A DNA stretch of 39,074 nucleotides, taken from a virus. The notes below the pieces were generated by a model, which was given only the letters and a program-made list of their open reading frames with translations, did no database searches and was not told the DNA's origin. Positions 21,953 through 29,397 of the stretch are shown piece after piece. The DNA lies in IMG/VR virus record IMGVR_UViG_3300050821_018738, positions 1 through 39,074 of that record, one strand, 5' to 3'. The translations under genes were made by a program, and so were the position numbers. Numbering within the stretch: position 1 is the first letter of the stretch; every line of letters begins with the position of its first letter.

Positions 21953-22414
21953 TTACCGATCGAATGTTAAGGTCTCTATCCTGGCGAAGGCTGCCTTGGT
22001 TGCTTCATGCTTGGTTGCGTAGGCTCCTCCGCTTAAACTGGATGCGGATCTTTCTCCGACACTTCTTAAAACGTATCCGTAGTTAGGTGAATCTTCGTGG
22101 CCGTATCCAGCAAAGAGTTCTACGAGCCAGAATTCGAATCCTCTGTACTCCGGGAATAAGCGTTTGTCTTTCATAACGGTTGATTGAGTTAAGCGTTCTC
22201 TAGTTGAGTCGTCCAAATCCGCGCGGAACGGGAACTTGTGAAACTTGAGTCCGGACAACTCCAGCTCGACCAGCTTGCCGTCGAGAACGAAGCCAATGAA
22301 TTGGTCTTCGTTATTGATGATGTCCCATCCAGAGGCAGTCTGGATAGCGTCGCCATCGTAAGAAGCGGCTTCCATGTTTTTCCTGTATTCTGCGAGGTAA
22401 GCAGTGGTGTTCAT
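21953..22414 (-). CDS. Hypothetical protein preceding ArdC, 153 aa
   Basis: The ATG at 22414 has a good GGGAG ribosome-binding site 5 nt upstream and overlaps the previous stop by ATGA. Its start is therefore preferred over 22426. The protein is mixed alpha/beta with many aromatic residues (ASGWDIINNEDQFIGFVLDG, LVELELSGLKFHKFPF, RGFEFWLVELFAGYGHEDSP). No signal peptide or motif is known to me. Its place in an ArdC operon suggests early-expressed anti-defence or establishment function, which is inference. Confidence 0.65.
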   Translation of the reverse strand: MNTTAYLAEYRKNMEAASYDGDAIQTASGWDIINNEDQFIGFVLDGKLVELELSGLKFHKFPFRADLDDSTRERLTQSTVMKDKRLFPEYRGFEFWLVELFAGYGHEDSPNYGYVLRSVGERSASSLSGGAYATKHEATKAAFARIETLTFDR

Positions 22415-22599
22415 ATTTGCTCCCATCCGTCTAGCCCGAGTTTCGACACGTAGAATCCAATCGGATTCGAGAATTGCCTGTACTCACCGAAGCGAGCTTG
22501 GTTGTACTGCTTGAGATACTCGACGGCTTCTTTACGGCTCGCGAAGTCTCGCAAGATTTCGTTGCCATCCGATACTCTGTAAGAAGTGTTTTTGTTCAT
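22411..22599 (-). CDS. Small hypothetical protein, 62 aa, first gene of the ArdC operon
   Basis: The ATG at 22599 follows AAAGGAA 7 nt upstream, a fair ribosome-binding site; an extension to 22626 lies too close to the promoter. The protein begins NKNTSYRVSDGNEILRDF, followed by a charged helix SRKEAVEYLKQYNQARFG and a C-terminal LGLDGWEQI. It may fold as a small alpha/beta domain. Family unknown. It is transcribed first from the promoter at 22652-22625. Confidence 0.6.
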   Translation of the reverse strand: MNKNTSYRVSDGNEILRDFASRKEAVEYLKQYNQARFGEYRQFSNPIGFYVSKLGLDGWEQI

Positions 22600-22624
22600 A
22601 GGTGATTTCCTTTGTCTGGCTATC

Positions 22625-22652
22625 AATATAGCACTCCTGTTCTATGTGTCAA
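22625..22652 (-). promoter_or_regulatory. Strong sigma70-type promoter of the ArdC operon
   Basis: The minus strand has a perfect TTGACA (22652-22647) and TATATT (22630-22625) 16 bp apart. It lies just before the first ArdC-operon gene, so its mRNA would carry a leader of about 20 nt with an AAAGGAA ribosome-binding site. It is the clearest promoter in the window. Confidence 0.8.
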
Positions 22653-22746
22653 GTACTATCTTTTAGGTGATGCACAAATAGGTTTCGAGTGGTTCGTTAG
22701 CATCTCTTCCCATCGTGAAGGGGTGGCACGCATCCACTGATCAGAA

Positions 22747-22800
22747 GGTAGGTGTGGTGGTCGGGTGGTGGGTGGTCCTTCCTTGTGGTGGATGGTCCGG
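22747..22800. other. G/T-rich tract in the ArdC upstream region
   Basis: The plus strand is dominated by GGTGG, GTGG and GGG runs, enough for a two- or three-tetrad G-quadruplex. The intergenic stretch 22653-22905 holds no convincing gene. It also includes GGTGTGGTG, like the F-plasmid nic core, but such matches are expected in G/T-rich DNA. Confidence 0.35.
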
Positions 22801-22941
22801 CTCTCGAAGTGCGATAACTCGTGCAGACGCACAAATCGATGTGTCCGCGTTCCGAAAAGTTCCGAGGTGGTCACTAAGTTTGCTGCTTAATAAAAATTCC
22901 CACTCTTGACAGATCCCTCTTTTGTACGACAGTCGGCAAGA

Positions 22942-23343
22942 GTGAATGAGAATAAGGTTTTGATGAAACGTTTGGTGGCCTGGCGGATCCGGAACGGTCT
23001 GAGTCAGCGTGGGGCGGTAGAGGTGTTAGGGCGTCTGGACTTTGGGGAGATAGCGTTAGGGACGCTACAGAAATGGGAAGAAGAGGCTCGTGCGCCTGGG
23101 CGATTTACGGCGAAGTGTTTGAGCCGGTTTTTGGACGAACACCCGGTGATTAAAGATGTGCCTCGCGGGGGAGGTCTGCGGAAAGACCCGACGCCGGCCG
23201 GGACGGTAGCGAAGATTGTCAAGGCGCGGGGAGCGGGGGAGACGCTGCGAGCGATTGGCGAGCGCTTCGGGATCTCGGAGTCGAGTGTGTCGAAGATAGC
23301 GAAAGGCACGCGGCGAGGTGGAGGCGTGCGCAAGGCGGTCTAA
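22942..23343 (+). CDS. Double HTH DNA-binding regulator, 133 aa
   Basis: The GTG at 22942 is preferred, although TTG 22906 and ATG 22963 are possible; the TTGACA at 22906-22911 is a good -35 match and may be the promoter instead of a start. The N-terminal part is a phage-repressor/XRE-like helix-turn-helix (LVAWRIRNGLSQRGAVEVLG). The C-terminal part is a second, resolvase-like one (ETLRAIGERFGISESSVSKI), separated by a GGGLRKDPTP linker. Two HTH units could bind two half-sites. A 20-bp gap separates it from the coiled-coil gene downstream, so they are probably co-transcribed. Confidence 0.7.
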   Translation: MNENKVLMKRLVAWRIRNGLSQRGAVEVLGRLDFGEIALGTLQKWEEEARAPGRFTAKCLSRFLDEHPVIKDVPRGGGLRKDPTPAGTVAKIVKARGAGETLRAIGERFGISESSVSKIAKGTRRGGGVRKAV

Positions 23344-23362
23344 AGGGATTACTTTGAGGCCG

Positions 23363-23863
23363 ATGAATGACGATTTGCTTTATCTGCGCAACAGGATCCG
23401 CCAGTTGGAGTGGGAATTAGAGAAGTACAAGCGGGGTCGGGAGGATGCTGCGCCTCAGTCGGATGCAGAGTTACGAGAAGAAAACCTGGAGTTGTTTGAG
23501 GATAACGAGCGGTTAGAGCGCAACGGCAGGCGAGTAAAGCAGGGAGGAGCGCTTGTGAAAAGCTATCTGCTGAAATTTATCCGGCAGTGTGATGATTGGG
23601 AGAAGGAGTGGCCGCCGACATTTCTGGAGAAATCGCGAGCCGTGTTAATGGAGGCCCAGGACGGCGAAATACAAAAGCTGCACGAAATTTTAAGGACATA
23701 CTCCAAAGAGAAGAGTGAAATGGGAAAAGAGATTAGGGATCTGAGGGCGCTGCTTAAAGCGGCGAACGATCGGAACAAATCGTTGGAGAAACTGCTGGGG
23801 ATAAACCAGGGACTTGAGAGCCCGCGCTGGCTGGCCTTGGAACACCGGCCGGCTATTCACTGA
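23363..23863 (+). CDS. Coiled-coil protein, 166 aa
   Basis: The ATG at 23363 has GAGG 4 nt upstream and is preferred over 23318, which would overlap the HTH gene. The protein is nearly all coiled coil: DLLYLRNRIRQLEWELEKYK, then EENLELFEDNERLERNGR, and after a break EIQKLHEILRTYSKEKSE and LRALLKAANDRNKSLEKLL. There is no membrane segment. The C-terminal tail is short and polar. It could be a filament or partner of the adjacent HTH regulator, much as small parG/parR-type systems pair, but I see no motif to support that. Confidence 0.6.
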   Translation: MNDDLLYLRNRIRQLEWELEKYKRGREDAAPQSDAELREENLELFEDNERLERNGRRVKQGGALVKSYLLKFIRQCDDWEKEWPPTFLEKSRAVLMEAQDGEIQKLHEILRTYSKEKSEMGKEIRDLRALLKAANDRNKSLEKLLGINQGLESPRWLALEHRPAIH

Positions 23864-23926
23864 TCATCGTGGAAGCAATTATGGATCAAACAGAGCTCCA
23901 GCCCGCGTCTCTGTGAGTGGTCCAAG

Positions 23927-23953
23927 ACAAGGTTGTCCGGCGGACAACCTTGT
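23927..23953. repeat. 27-bp perfect palindrome
   Basis: Thirteen-base arms starting ACAAGG and ending GTCCG face each other around a single central G (23927-23953). The centre reads GTTGTCCGGCGGACAAC. It lies between 23863 and the gene starting at 23984, with no T-run, so a dimer-binding operator or a cruciform is likelier than a terminator. It is the longest perfect palindrome I noticed in the window. Confidence 0.85.
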
Positions 23954-23983
23954 TGAATTCGAAGGCTCATGAAGGGGGCCGGT

Positions 23984-24220
23984 ATGACGAAGAGCGAAGT
24001 AGTGGAAGCGATAAACAGGTTCCGCGAGAAAACGGGGATAAAGCCCGAATGGGCTTACGTAGGTCTGTGCACCTGGCACGAGCTGTTTGAGGAATTGGGT
24101 CTCGAAATCACCTGGGACACTGAGGTTTTCTTTGTGATCGACGGGGTGGAGATTTACACCGATTTCGCGGAGCGCGAAGGTGTAATCCGGTTTGGATGCG
24201 CCCTGTATAGCGACAACTGA
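23984..24220 (+). CDS. Hypothetical protein, 78 aa
   Basis: The ATG at 23984 follows GGGG by 5 nt; ATG 23969 would add five residues. The sequence has an N-terminal helix (KSEVVEAINRFREKTG), then W-rich and beta-like parts (WAYVGLCTWHELFEELG, EVFFVIDGVEIYTDF) and an RFGCALYSDN end. It may be a small alpha/beta domain; no family recognised. The 27-bp palindrome 30 bp upstream is a likely operator. It is followed in frame by two consecutive TGA codons. Confidence 0.55.
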   Translation: MTKSEVVEAINRFREKTGIKPEWAYVGLCTWHELFEELGLEITWDTEVFFVIDGVEIYTDFAEREGVIRFGCALYSDN

Positions 24221-24427
24221 TGACGGCCCGTCGCGGCCCTGGAGCGACCGTTACTTCCGGAACGGCGCGAGGAGCCGGCCAAGGTATCGATCGGGATCTC
24301 GGAGAACCAACACGCCGGCCAGGCCACCGCCACCCTTCCCATTCGTGACCTCCCAGAGGATAACCAGACACCATGGCAGTCTGCTCGCGGTGCCGGCGGA
24401 AACGCGACTGCAGCTCTGGCCCGCTAG
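24221..24427 (+). other. Open frame after tandem TGA stops, possible remnant
   Basis: After the TGA at 24218-24220 a second TGA follows, then the same frame is open for 67 codons to a TAG at 24427. It reads ALERPLLPERREEPAKVSIG and LPIRDLPEDNQTPWQSARG, which looks protein-like, but has no standard start. It could be a decayed end of the upstream gene, or chance in GC-rich DNA. Nothing else is seen in 24221-24423. Confidence 0.25.
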
Positions 24428-24963
24428 TCATTAACACCATTCTGGCGCGCGTCAGCCATCAACGCCTTTGCGCAGCGAATAACCTGTGCGTGCAGATCAG
24501 GAGCAAGCACTTCCTTGCAGGCCAGCATCACGTAGATGGGAAACTCAGGGTCGTCACGAAACGGCATGGCCTTGGGTGGCGCCGGTTGCCTCGAGCCGTT
24601 GCCCTTTCCTGCGGCCTTGCGTTCCCTGACCAGCTTATTTAGGCGGCCGATATCGGCCTGGGTTGACTCCAACTCCAGGTGCAGTTCCCGGCGCCTGGTC
24701 TCGACGTGCGTAATGCGGCTTGTCGGTATCGGGGTTCTTGTTTGCTGTGCTCGAATGTTCTCGGCGGCGAAGTCCGACTTCAGGGCCCGCAACTCTTCAG
24801 TCAGTTTGGCGTGTCGTGCATTGGCGCGGGCCAACGCTTTGTGAGGCGGGACGTTTTCAAGTGGCGGCTCTGGCTGGTCCGGAAGCGAGGGCCGGATCGG
24901 GAGCGAGGACCGGATCGGGAGCGCCACGGCCACCTTGACCAGGTTCTTTTTCGCTAGACTCAT
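24424..24963 (-). CDS. Coiled-coil protein with N-terminal repeat, 179 aa
   Basis: The N-terminus has a proline-rich repeat (LPIRSSLPIRPSLPDQ) coded by an 18-bp tandem repeat. A coiled-coil region follows (ALARANARHAKLTEELRALK, then ETRRRELHLELESTQADIGR). A conserved-looking C-terminal segment (MPFRDDPEFPIYVMLACKEV, LAPDLHAQVIRCAKALM) may be a folded domain. The start overlaps the upstream stop by ATGA. Function unknown; I would look for it beside the partition or regulator genes of related plasmids. Confidence 0.55.
   Translation of the reverse strand: MSLAKKNLVKVAVALPIRSSLPIRPSLPDQPEPPLENVPPHKALARANARHAKLTEELRALKSDFAAENIRAQQTRTPIPTSRITHVETRRRELHLELESTQADIGRLNKLVRERKAAGKGNGSRQPAPPKAMPFRDDPEFPIYVMLACKEVLAPDLHAQVIRCAKALMADARQNGVND
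24881..24925. repeat. 18-bp tandem repeat within the coiled-coil gene
   Basis: Two and a half copies of GGGAGCGAGGACCGGATC-type units occupy 24881-24898, 24899-24916 and 24917-24925, with two base differences. They encode the PIRSSL/PIRPSL repeat, so copy number may vary between relatives. Confidence 0.7.
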
Positions 24964-25544
24964 GATTGCGGCTCGTCCTGCTCGAGGTTCACTGTCCCGA
25001 CTTGGTGTTTTCCAACCTCAGCGCCTTCAGGCGCGGTCAGTTCTGTGCTTATGCGGATAAACAGATCGGAACCGGCCAGGGTCTGCCCTAAGAATTGAAC
25101 ACCTTGGATTGTCCGCTTGTGTTCGGGCAGCAGAGTTTCTCGGAGTTTGGCCAGCGTTGCTGCGATCCACGGCTCGCGTTTCTGGCGCACGAGAAGGAGC
25201 TCGGCGAGACACAGCCCGGCGAGTAACCCGAGCGTCGGGCCGTCGCCGTGTTCGATGGATTTCTTAACTAAAAAATGATGCCGGTTTAAGGTGATAAGTA
25301 CGGCCTTGGTTTTCGGCCCCCGGGTCGCCATAATCGTCCATCCGAAGACCTCGCGGTCGGCCCTGTCGACGGCCTCAAACCACAATTCGACGCTGGCCGG
25401 TAACGACGCTGGCCCCTGCGGCGGCAGGGTTTCCCTTGGCTCGGCCAATTTCACGGCTTTGGTTGCGGCAGCGATCTTCTGAGCGATGACCGGGTCAATG
25501 CGTCCTTGAATCTTAGGGAACGCGGATTTGGTTGATGGATTCAT
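24960..25544 (-). CDS. Hypothetical protein, 194 aa
   Basis: The gene starts with an ATG at 25544, 6 bp after the next HTH gene ends. After a basic N-terminal tail, residues about 45-190 look like one folded domain. Helices with hydrophobic faces (GDGPTLGLLAGLCLAELLLV, EPWIAATLAKLRETLLPEHK) alternate with beta-like segments (VFGWTIMATRGPKTKAVLI, GSDLFIRISTELTAPEG). No signal peptide or recognised motif. It is coupled by ATGA to the coiled-coil gene, so the two products likely act together. Confidence 0.6.
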   Translation of the reverse strand: MNPSTKSAFPKIQGRIDPVIAQKIAAATKAVKLAEPRETLPPQGPASLPASVELWFEAVDRADREVFGWTIMATRGPKTKAVLITLNRHHFLVKKSIEHGDGPTLGLLAGLCLAELLLVRQKREPWIAATLAKLRETLLPEHKRTIQGVQFLGQTLAGSDLFIRISTELTAPEGAEVGKHQVGTVNLEQDEPQS

Positions 25545-25550
25545 GAGGAA

Positions 25551-25796
25551 TCAATCGCGCTTTTGCGGCTTGATTCGATGCTTCTTGGCGAAGTCTTGCA
25601 TCAGTAGGTAGTTCTTCAGGCCAGGATCTTTTCGCCTGGCCAACCAGTTCGAGAGGAGTGCTTCACTGACATCAAGCTGATCAGCTAGCTTCTTTTGCTC
25701 TCCACGATGCGTCTTAAACCAAGCTTTCAGCTCGGCCATTAGGCGGTCGAGCGCTTCCGGTGGCATCGGTGAAAGGGTATCTGAAAGCCGGTTCAC
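25551..25796 (-). CDS. Small HTH transcriptional regulator, paralogue of 6784-7014
   Basis: From the GTG at 25796 the product is 81 residues. A Cro-like helix-turn-helix covers about 15-60 (RLMAELKAWFKTHRGEQKKL, DVSEALLSNWLARRKDPG), clearly homologous to the 76-residue protein at 6784. The GTG lies 7 nt behind a TAAAAA -10 box, so this mRNA too may be leaderless; ATG 25847 would give a longer form. It diverges from the T4SS operon, with an inverted repeat TTGTAC/GTACAA at 25861-25888 between them. Control of transfer genes and of itself is the natural inference. Confidence 0.72.
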   Translation of the reverse strand: MNRLSDTLSPMPPEALDRLMAELKAWFKTHRGEQKKLADQLDVSEALLSNWLARRKDPGLKNYLLMQDFAKKHRIKPQKRD

Positions 25797-25803
25797 GCGT
25801 CCA

Positions 25804-25889
25804 TTTTTACATACTTGTCTTTTTTGTTCAACTTTTCGATTTGACATCGGAAACGCGAAGTTGTACTGAACTTGTCCAATAGGTACAAG
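25804..25889. promoter_or_regulatory. Divergent control region of the T4SS operon and HTH gene
   Basis: Minus strand: TTGAAC at 25831-25826 and TAAAAA at 25809-25804, 16 bp apart. Plus strand: a weak TTGTAC at 25861-25866 and TACAAG at 25884-25889, 17 bp apart, with the ATG of the first T4SS-operon gene 6 nt later. The inverted repeat TTGTAC/GTACAA (25861-25866, 25883-25888) overlaps that promoter, and ACTTGTC recurs at about 25813 and 25870. All are candidates for repressor sites. Confidence 0.45.
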
Positions 25890-25895
25890 AAATAT

Positions 25896-26048
25896 ATGGA
25901 TTTTCTCCCTTATTTCGGTGGTGTCGTGTCCGGAGGCGCGGTCGGTTTCGCGTTTGCCTGGCACGCAGATTTTCGGCTTCGGTTGGCCTTAATCATTCTT
26001 GGTGTGTCCGGGATGGTTGGGTGCGCCTGGTTCGCGTTGGATCTGTGA
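25896..26048 (+). CDS. Small two-TM protein at the head of the T4SS operon, 50 aa
   Basis: The ATG at 25896 opens a 50-codon frame with two hydrophobic helices: about 6-22 (YFGGVVSGGAVGFAFAW) and about 28-48 (RLALIILGVSGMVGCAWFAL). Its placement just before the pilin gene and directly behind the presumed promoter suggests it belongs to the T4SS operon. It may be a small assembly factor or an entry-exclusion protein. No known family recognised. Confidence 0.55.
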   Translation: MDFLPYFGGVVSGGAVGFAFAWHADFRLRLALIILGVSGMVGCAWFALDL

Positions 26049-26076
26049 AAGGAAAAATAATAGGAAAGTAGGATGT

Positions 26077-26352
26077 ATGATTCACATGATTTCGTTTGAT
26101 TTGTTTGGGATGCTTGCGGCTGTCGCTGCGGGCATGAACGCACTTGCTGGAGTGATCCAGCTAGTCGGATTTATAGCCTCTGGGGGAATGCTTCTGTTTG
26201 CCGGACTTGCTGCGGCCGGGGAGCGGAGCTTGGGAAGCATGAAAGTGGCGCTTATCTGCGCGGGTGTGGCGGCGGCTGCTTTCGCCCTTAGCACCTATTT
26301 GTTTGCCGCTTTTGGTAGCACCATAACGGTCAATCCAACGAACCCGAACTGA
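26077..26352 (+). CDS. VirB2-like pilin
   Basis: A 91-residue hydrophobic protein with an AGGA ribosome-binding site. It has two membrane helices, about 5-37 (FGMLAAVAAGMNALAGVIQL, VGFIASGGMLLFAGL) and about 54-80 (VALICAGVAAAAFALSTYLF), and a short polar loop between (AGERSLG). VirB2/TrbC pilins share small size, two helices and position before VirB3 and VirB4. Without a clear signal cleavage site, identification is by shape and gene order. Confidence 0.72.
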   Translation: MIHMISFDLFGMLAAVAAGMNALAGVIQLVGFIASGGMLLFAGLAAAGERSLGSMKVALICAGVAAAAFALSTYLFAAFGSTITVNPTNPN

Positions 26353-26714
26353 TGCTTGAGTTCAATGAAAATGACTGTGCCAGAGAGGGGAAACCCAGGT
26401 TTTGGGTTTTCCAGGGGCGTTATGCCGCGTTGGTGGTCGTCGGAGCATTTCTATTCTTAATGCTGTTTAAGATCTTGTCGTCTGCCGGCGTAGATTTCTG
26501 GCCAACTGTCGCGGTAAGTCTGATTCCGATGGGTCTGATGGCGCTTTGGGTTACGACCTGTGTGAATGGTAAGGCACCATCCTATACACTGGATTGGTTA
26601 TTGTTCGGCCGGTTCAAACTGAGGTGCTGGATGTTTCGAAACGGGATCATTCAGCGAGCGCCACAATTCAACATCAGGGTCGCTCGGCCTCCTCACCCCT
26701 CCGAATATGTCTGA
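26352..26714 (+). CDS. VirB3-like inner-membrane protein
   Basis: A 120-residue protein between the pilin and VirB4, as expected for VirB3. It has an N-terminal soluble stretch and two adjacent TM helices, about 25-43 (ALVVVGAFLFLMLFKIL) and about 49-67 (FWPTVAVSLIPMGLMALWV), then a soluble tail. VirB3 associates with VirB4 in the inner membrane. The ATG overlaps the pilin stop (TGATG) and its end overlaps VirB4 by 8 bp. Confidence 0.78.
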   Translation: MLEFNENDCAREGKPRFWVFQGRYAALVVVGAFLFLMLFKILSSAGVDFWPTVAVSLIPMGLMALWVTTCVNGKAPSYTLDWLLFGRFKLRCWMFRNGIIQRAPQFNIRVARPPHPSEYV

Positions 26715-29397
26715 GCAGAGTATCCAGCTACCAGATGGGTATTTCTACCAAGGGTACGAAATTTACGGCCATCTCGGGCAAGGGGGAATCATTAGTCGCG
26801 GTTATGTGGCGAGCTTCCCCGACTTGAGCGCTTCAGACCCTCAGGCATATCTGGATCTGCAAACCGATTTGCGAATGATGTTGGCGAGGGTCGGTGCGGA
26901 GGAGCGCATCCAGATTCAATATTTCACCAGCAACGAATTTGGCGAGGACGTGGACCGTTTTGAAGGCAAAACGTTAGCGGCCAATTGTCCGGATATCACC
27001 AGAAGCGTGCGGACGGAACTTGTGGAGCGCTATCGCGATCGGATGCAATCTGGGAAGCTAATTAAGAGCAACGTTAGGATTTTTTTCTCGACGCGCATAG
27101 AGAAACTTCAGACGGAGTCCGGGAAGAGAATCCGAGGGTTTAAGGAAGTTTTCAAAGTGATCGAGCGTTCGTTCGATCAGCGTGCTGTTTACGTTAATCT
27201 GCTTTTAAAAGCCTACGGGGGCGGCATCACGCCGATGGATAACATGGCGCATTACAGGGACAAGGTGGGCTACTGGAGTCCTGCAGCGCTGCCGCTACTG
27301 GCCGGCGAACCTGATTGGTTTCGCACGATCCAAGAGTTGAGCCAGTTCTCGGAAATAAGCCACAGGCAATCTCCCGACCACGGTCTGTGCATCGACGGCT
27401 ATTACTACGGGTTGATGGTTTTCAAGTCGATGCCGGGGCGTACGCGGCAAACGACCATGGATCCGTTTCTTCACCTCGCAATTCCAGGTTTACGGGTGGT
27501 CGTCAACGCCGTGGCGCTCGACGTCGAGAGCGAGATGCGCCATGAAGAGGCGAGGTTTTCCAAGTTGATGTCTAATATAGACGTCAACAATCCGAGCCTC
27601 GTCAGTGAGGTAGGGTTGGATAAGCACCGTGACCGGATGCGCCGGCTGATGTCGGCCCAGACAATCCCCTACTCCTGTCAGATTATCGTTCTGGCACGTG
27701 ATCGTACTGCGGACGGTCTTGATAAGAAGATGGAGGGTGTGCGGGCAGTGATAGCCAAAACTGGTGCTGAATGGCATCGGCCGATGGTCCCGACGAGTGT
27801 CCTGGGCTTCTATAATTGCGGGGTGCCAGGGATCGGACTCTGGGTGAAATATTCCGATTTTTGGCACCGGATAGATGACAAGAATCTCGCCAACATGCTG
27901 CCAACCGGATCTTCGCCGAAAGCGGACCTGGAGCGGGCTGATTGGATCTGTGACAACGATTGCAATGGCTTGATGGGTGGCCGTTTCTTCTCTGGCCAGG
28001 AGCCTCTCCATTGGCTAATTCTCGGAACAACGGGATCAGGGAAAAGCGTTTTAACACAACTGCTTTTGCTTCAGGCCTTGATGTTCCGGCTCGCAGTCGT
28101 GATCGACAATGGTCTGAGTTACGTGGAGACCTGTCGCCGACTCGATCCGCGCAGCCGGCCGCTCATCATCACCTCGAAGGGCGGATATTGTTTTAACATC
28201 TTCGATACTTCAGGCGGTCCCCTTTCCTCTCATCAGAAAAACGCGGCTACGTCGCTTTGCCATCTTTTGGTCGGGAGATCCCAGGACGAGGATCGCGACA
28301 AGCTGCGCCATGCAATCCTTTCTGAAGCCATCTCGGAACTGTACGCTTCGCGATATCGGCGCTGGAGAAATGCGAACCCGGAGATGCATTTTGAGGTTTG
28401 CCAGGAGGCTGCTGCGGCACTCGGCATAACGGATCCGGACGCAGCGTTAGCATTGGACAGGAATCCTGAGACGGAACATCTGACACGCAATCTGGCGTTC
28501 AAATATTTCACTGCGAAGGAATTTCCAACCTTGTCGACGCTGCAGGATTTTTGCACGGCGAACGCTAATCAGAAGGGACCGCATCAGGAGGTTTATGCTG
28601 GTTTGGCCACTCTCCTCCGGCCGTGGTTACGCGGAGGTAATTATGGTGAGTTCTTGGATGGACCGTCAAATTTCACCTTCGGAACCAGCGACATTAAAGC
28701 GGACGATCCGCTGAGAATAGTCCATCTCGAGTTGGGAAAGGTGGCCCAGGATGAGCCTGAACTGCTCGACGTCGCAGGCTTCATCATTATCTCAAGAGTT
28801 TTGGGCCTCATCACATCGATGCCTCGGGATATAGCGAAGCAAATCGTGATCGAGGAACTATCATCATTTCTCGACGTTCCGGATGGCGCGAAGGTCGTCA
28901 AATCCTGTTACCAGACGGCGCGCAAGTACAGCACGCAAATTGTCAGTGTGGCGCAGCAATACTCGGGCATTCTAGATAGCGATTCCAGCGTGGCGAACGC
29001 GATCATTGGGAACTCCTCGGGTTTGTTCCTCTTGCGCAATCAGAATCGTGACGAGCTAAATAGGTTCTCGCAATTCATCAAGTTACCCGAGCCTGTTAAG
29101 GACCGCATTCAGCGATTCCCCAAACCGGAAGACCAGCGCGGCCAAGACGACGCGCATTCGGGTTTTTGTTACGTGTCGCTCACTGAAGCGGAACCGAAAT
29201 TTACGATTGGAAGATTAGTTTTGTCCGACGAGGTGGAGCAGATGACGAGCTCCAGCGGCGTCGATTTTGAGAGGAGACAACATGTTGAAAAGATTCATAG
29301 CAATGGCGACGGCCGCAACGGCAATGGCGAGTTGCTCGACGCCGAAACTGCCAAATACACAAACGGCGAATCAGCAATTCTCAGTGCTCGGCAATAG
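26707..29397 (+). CDS. virB4: VirB4-like T4SS ATPase
   Basis: An 896-residue protein, the usual size of VirB4/TraC ATPases, which power pilus assembly and substrate entry. The N-terminal half is the variable VirB4 domain. The ATPase half has Walker A GTTGSGKS at 440-447 and Walker B IVIEEL at 713-718 (E716/E717), with later arginine/glutamine motifs (VSVAQQYSG, NAIIGNSSGLFLLRNQ) typical of the family. The C-terminal 38 codons are overlapped in another frame by the lipoprotein gene from 29282. Nothing indicates loss of function. Confidence 0.95.
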   Translation: MSEQSIQLPDGYFYQGYEIYGHLGQGGIISRGYVASFPDLSASDPQAYLDLQTDLRMMLARVGAEERIQIQYFTSNEFGEDVDRFEGKTLAANCPDITRSVRTELVERYRDRMQSGKLIKSNVRIFFSTRIEKLQTESGKRIRGFKEVFKVIERSFDQRAVYVNLLLKAYGGGITPMDNMAHYRDKVGYWSPAALPLLAGEPDWFRTIQELSQFSEISHRQSPDHGLCIDGYYYGLMVFKSMPGRTRQTTMDPFLHLAIPGLRVVVNAVALDVESEMRHEEARFSKLMSNIDVNNPSLVSEVGLDKHRDRMRRLMSAQTIPYSCQIIVLARDRTADGLDKKMEGVRAVIAKTGAEWHRPMVPTSVLGFYNCGVPGIGLWVKYSDFWHRIDDKNLANMLPTGSSPKADLERADWICDNDCNGLMGGRFFSGQEPLHWLILGTTGSGKSVLTQLLLLQALMFRLAVVIDNGLSYVETCRRLDPRSRPLIITSKGGYCFNIFDTSGGPLSSHQKNAATSLCHLLVGRSQDEDRDKLRHAILSEAISELYASRYRRWRNANPEMHFEVCQEAAAALGITDPDAALALDRNPETEHLTRNLAFKYFTAKEFPTLSTLQDFCTANANQKGPHQEVYAGLATLLRPWLRGGNYGEFLDGPSNFTFGTSDIKADDPLRIVHLELGKVAQDEPELLDVAGFIIISRVLGLITSMPRDIAKQIVIEELSSFLDVPDGAKVVKSCYQTARKYSTQIVSVAQQYSGILDSDSSVANAIIGNSSGLFLLRNQNRDELNRFSQFIKLPEPVKDRIQRFPKPEDQRGQDDAHSGFCYVSLTEAEPKFTIGRLVLSDEVEQMTSSSGVDFERRQHVEKIHSNGDGRNGNGELLDAETAKYTNGESAILSARQ

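Noticed and set aside
22751-22760. Second oriT nick site (GGTGTGGTG)
   Set aside because: The match is within G/T-rich DNA, far from the relaxase gene, and has no hairpin beside it.
22906-22941. TTG start extending the double-HTH protein
   Set aside because: The TTG is the first half of a perfect TTGACA -35 box and lacks a ribosome-binding site; GTG 22942 or ATG 22963 is preferred.
24192-24434. An 80-codon arginine/proline-rich frame
   Set aside because: Composition is that of a chance frame in GC-rich DNA, it starts inside the 23984 gene and ends in the antisense gene, and no signal supports it.
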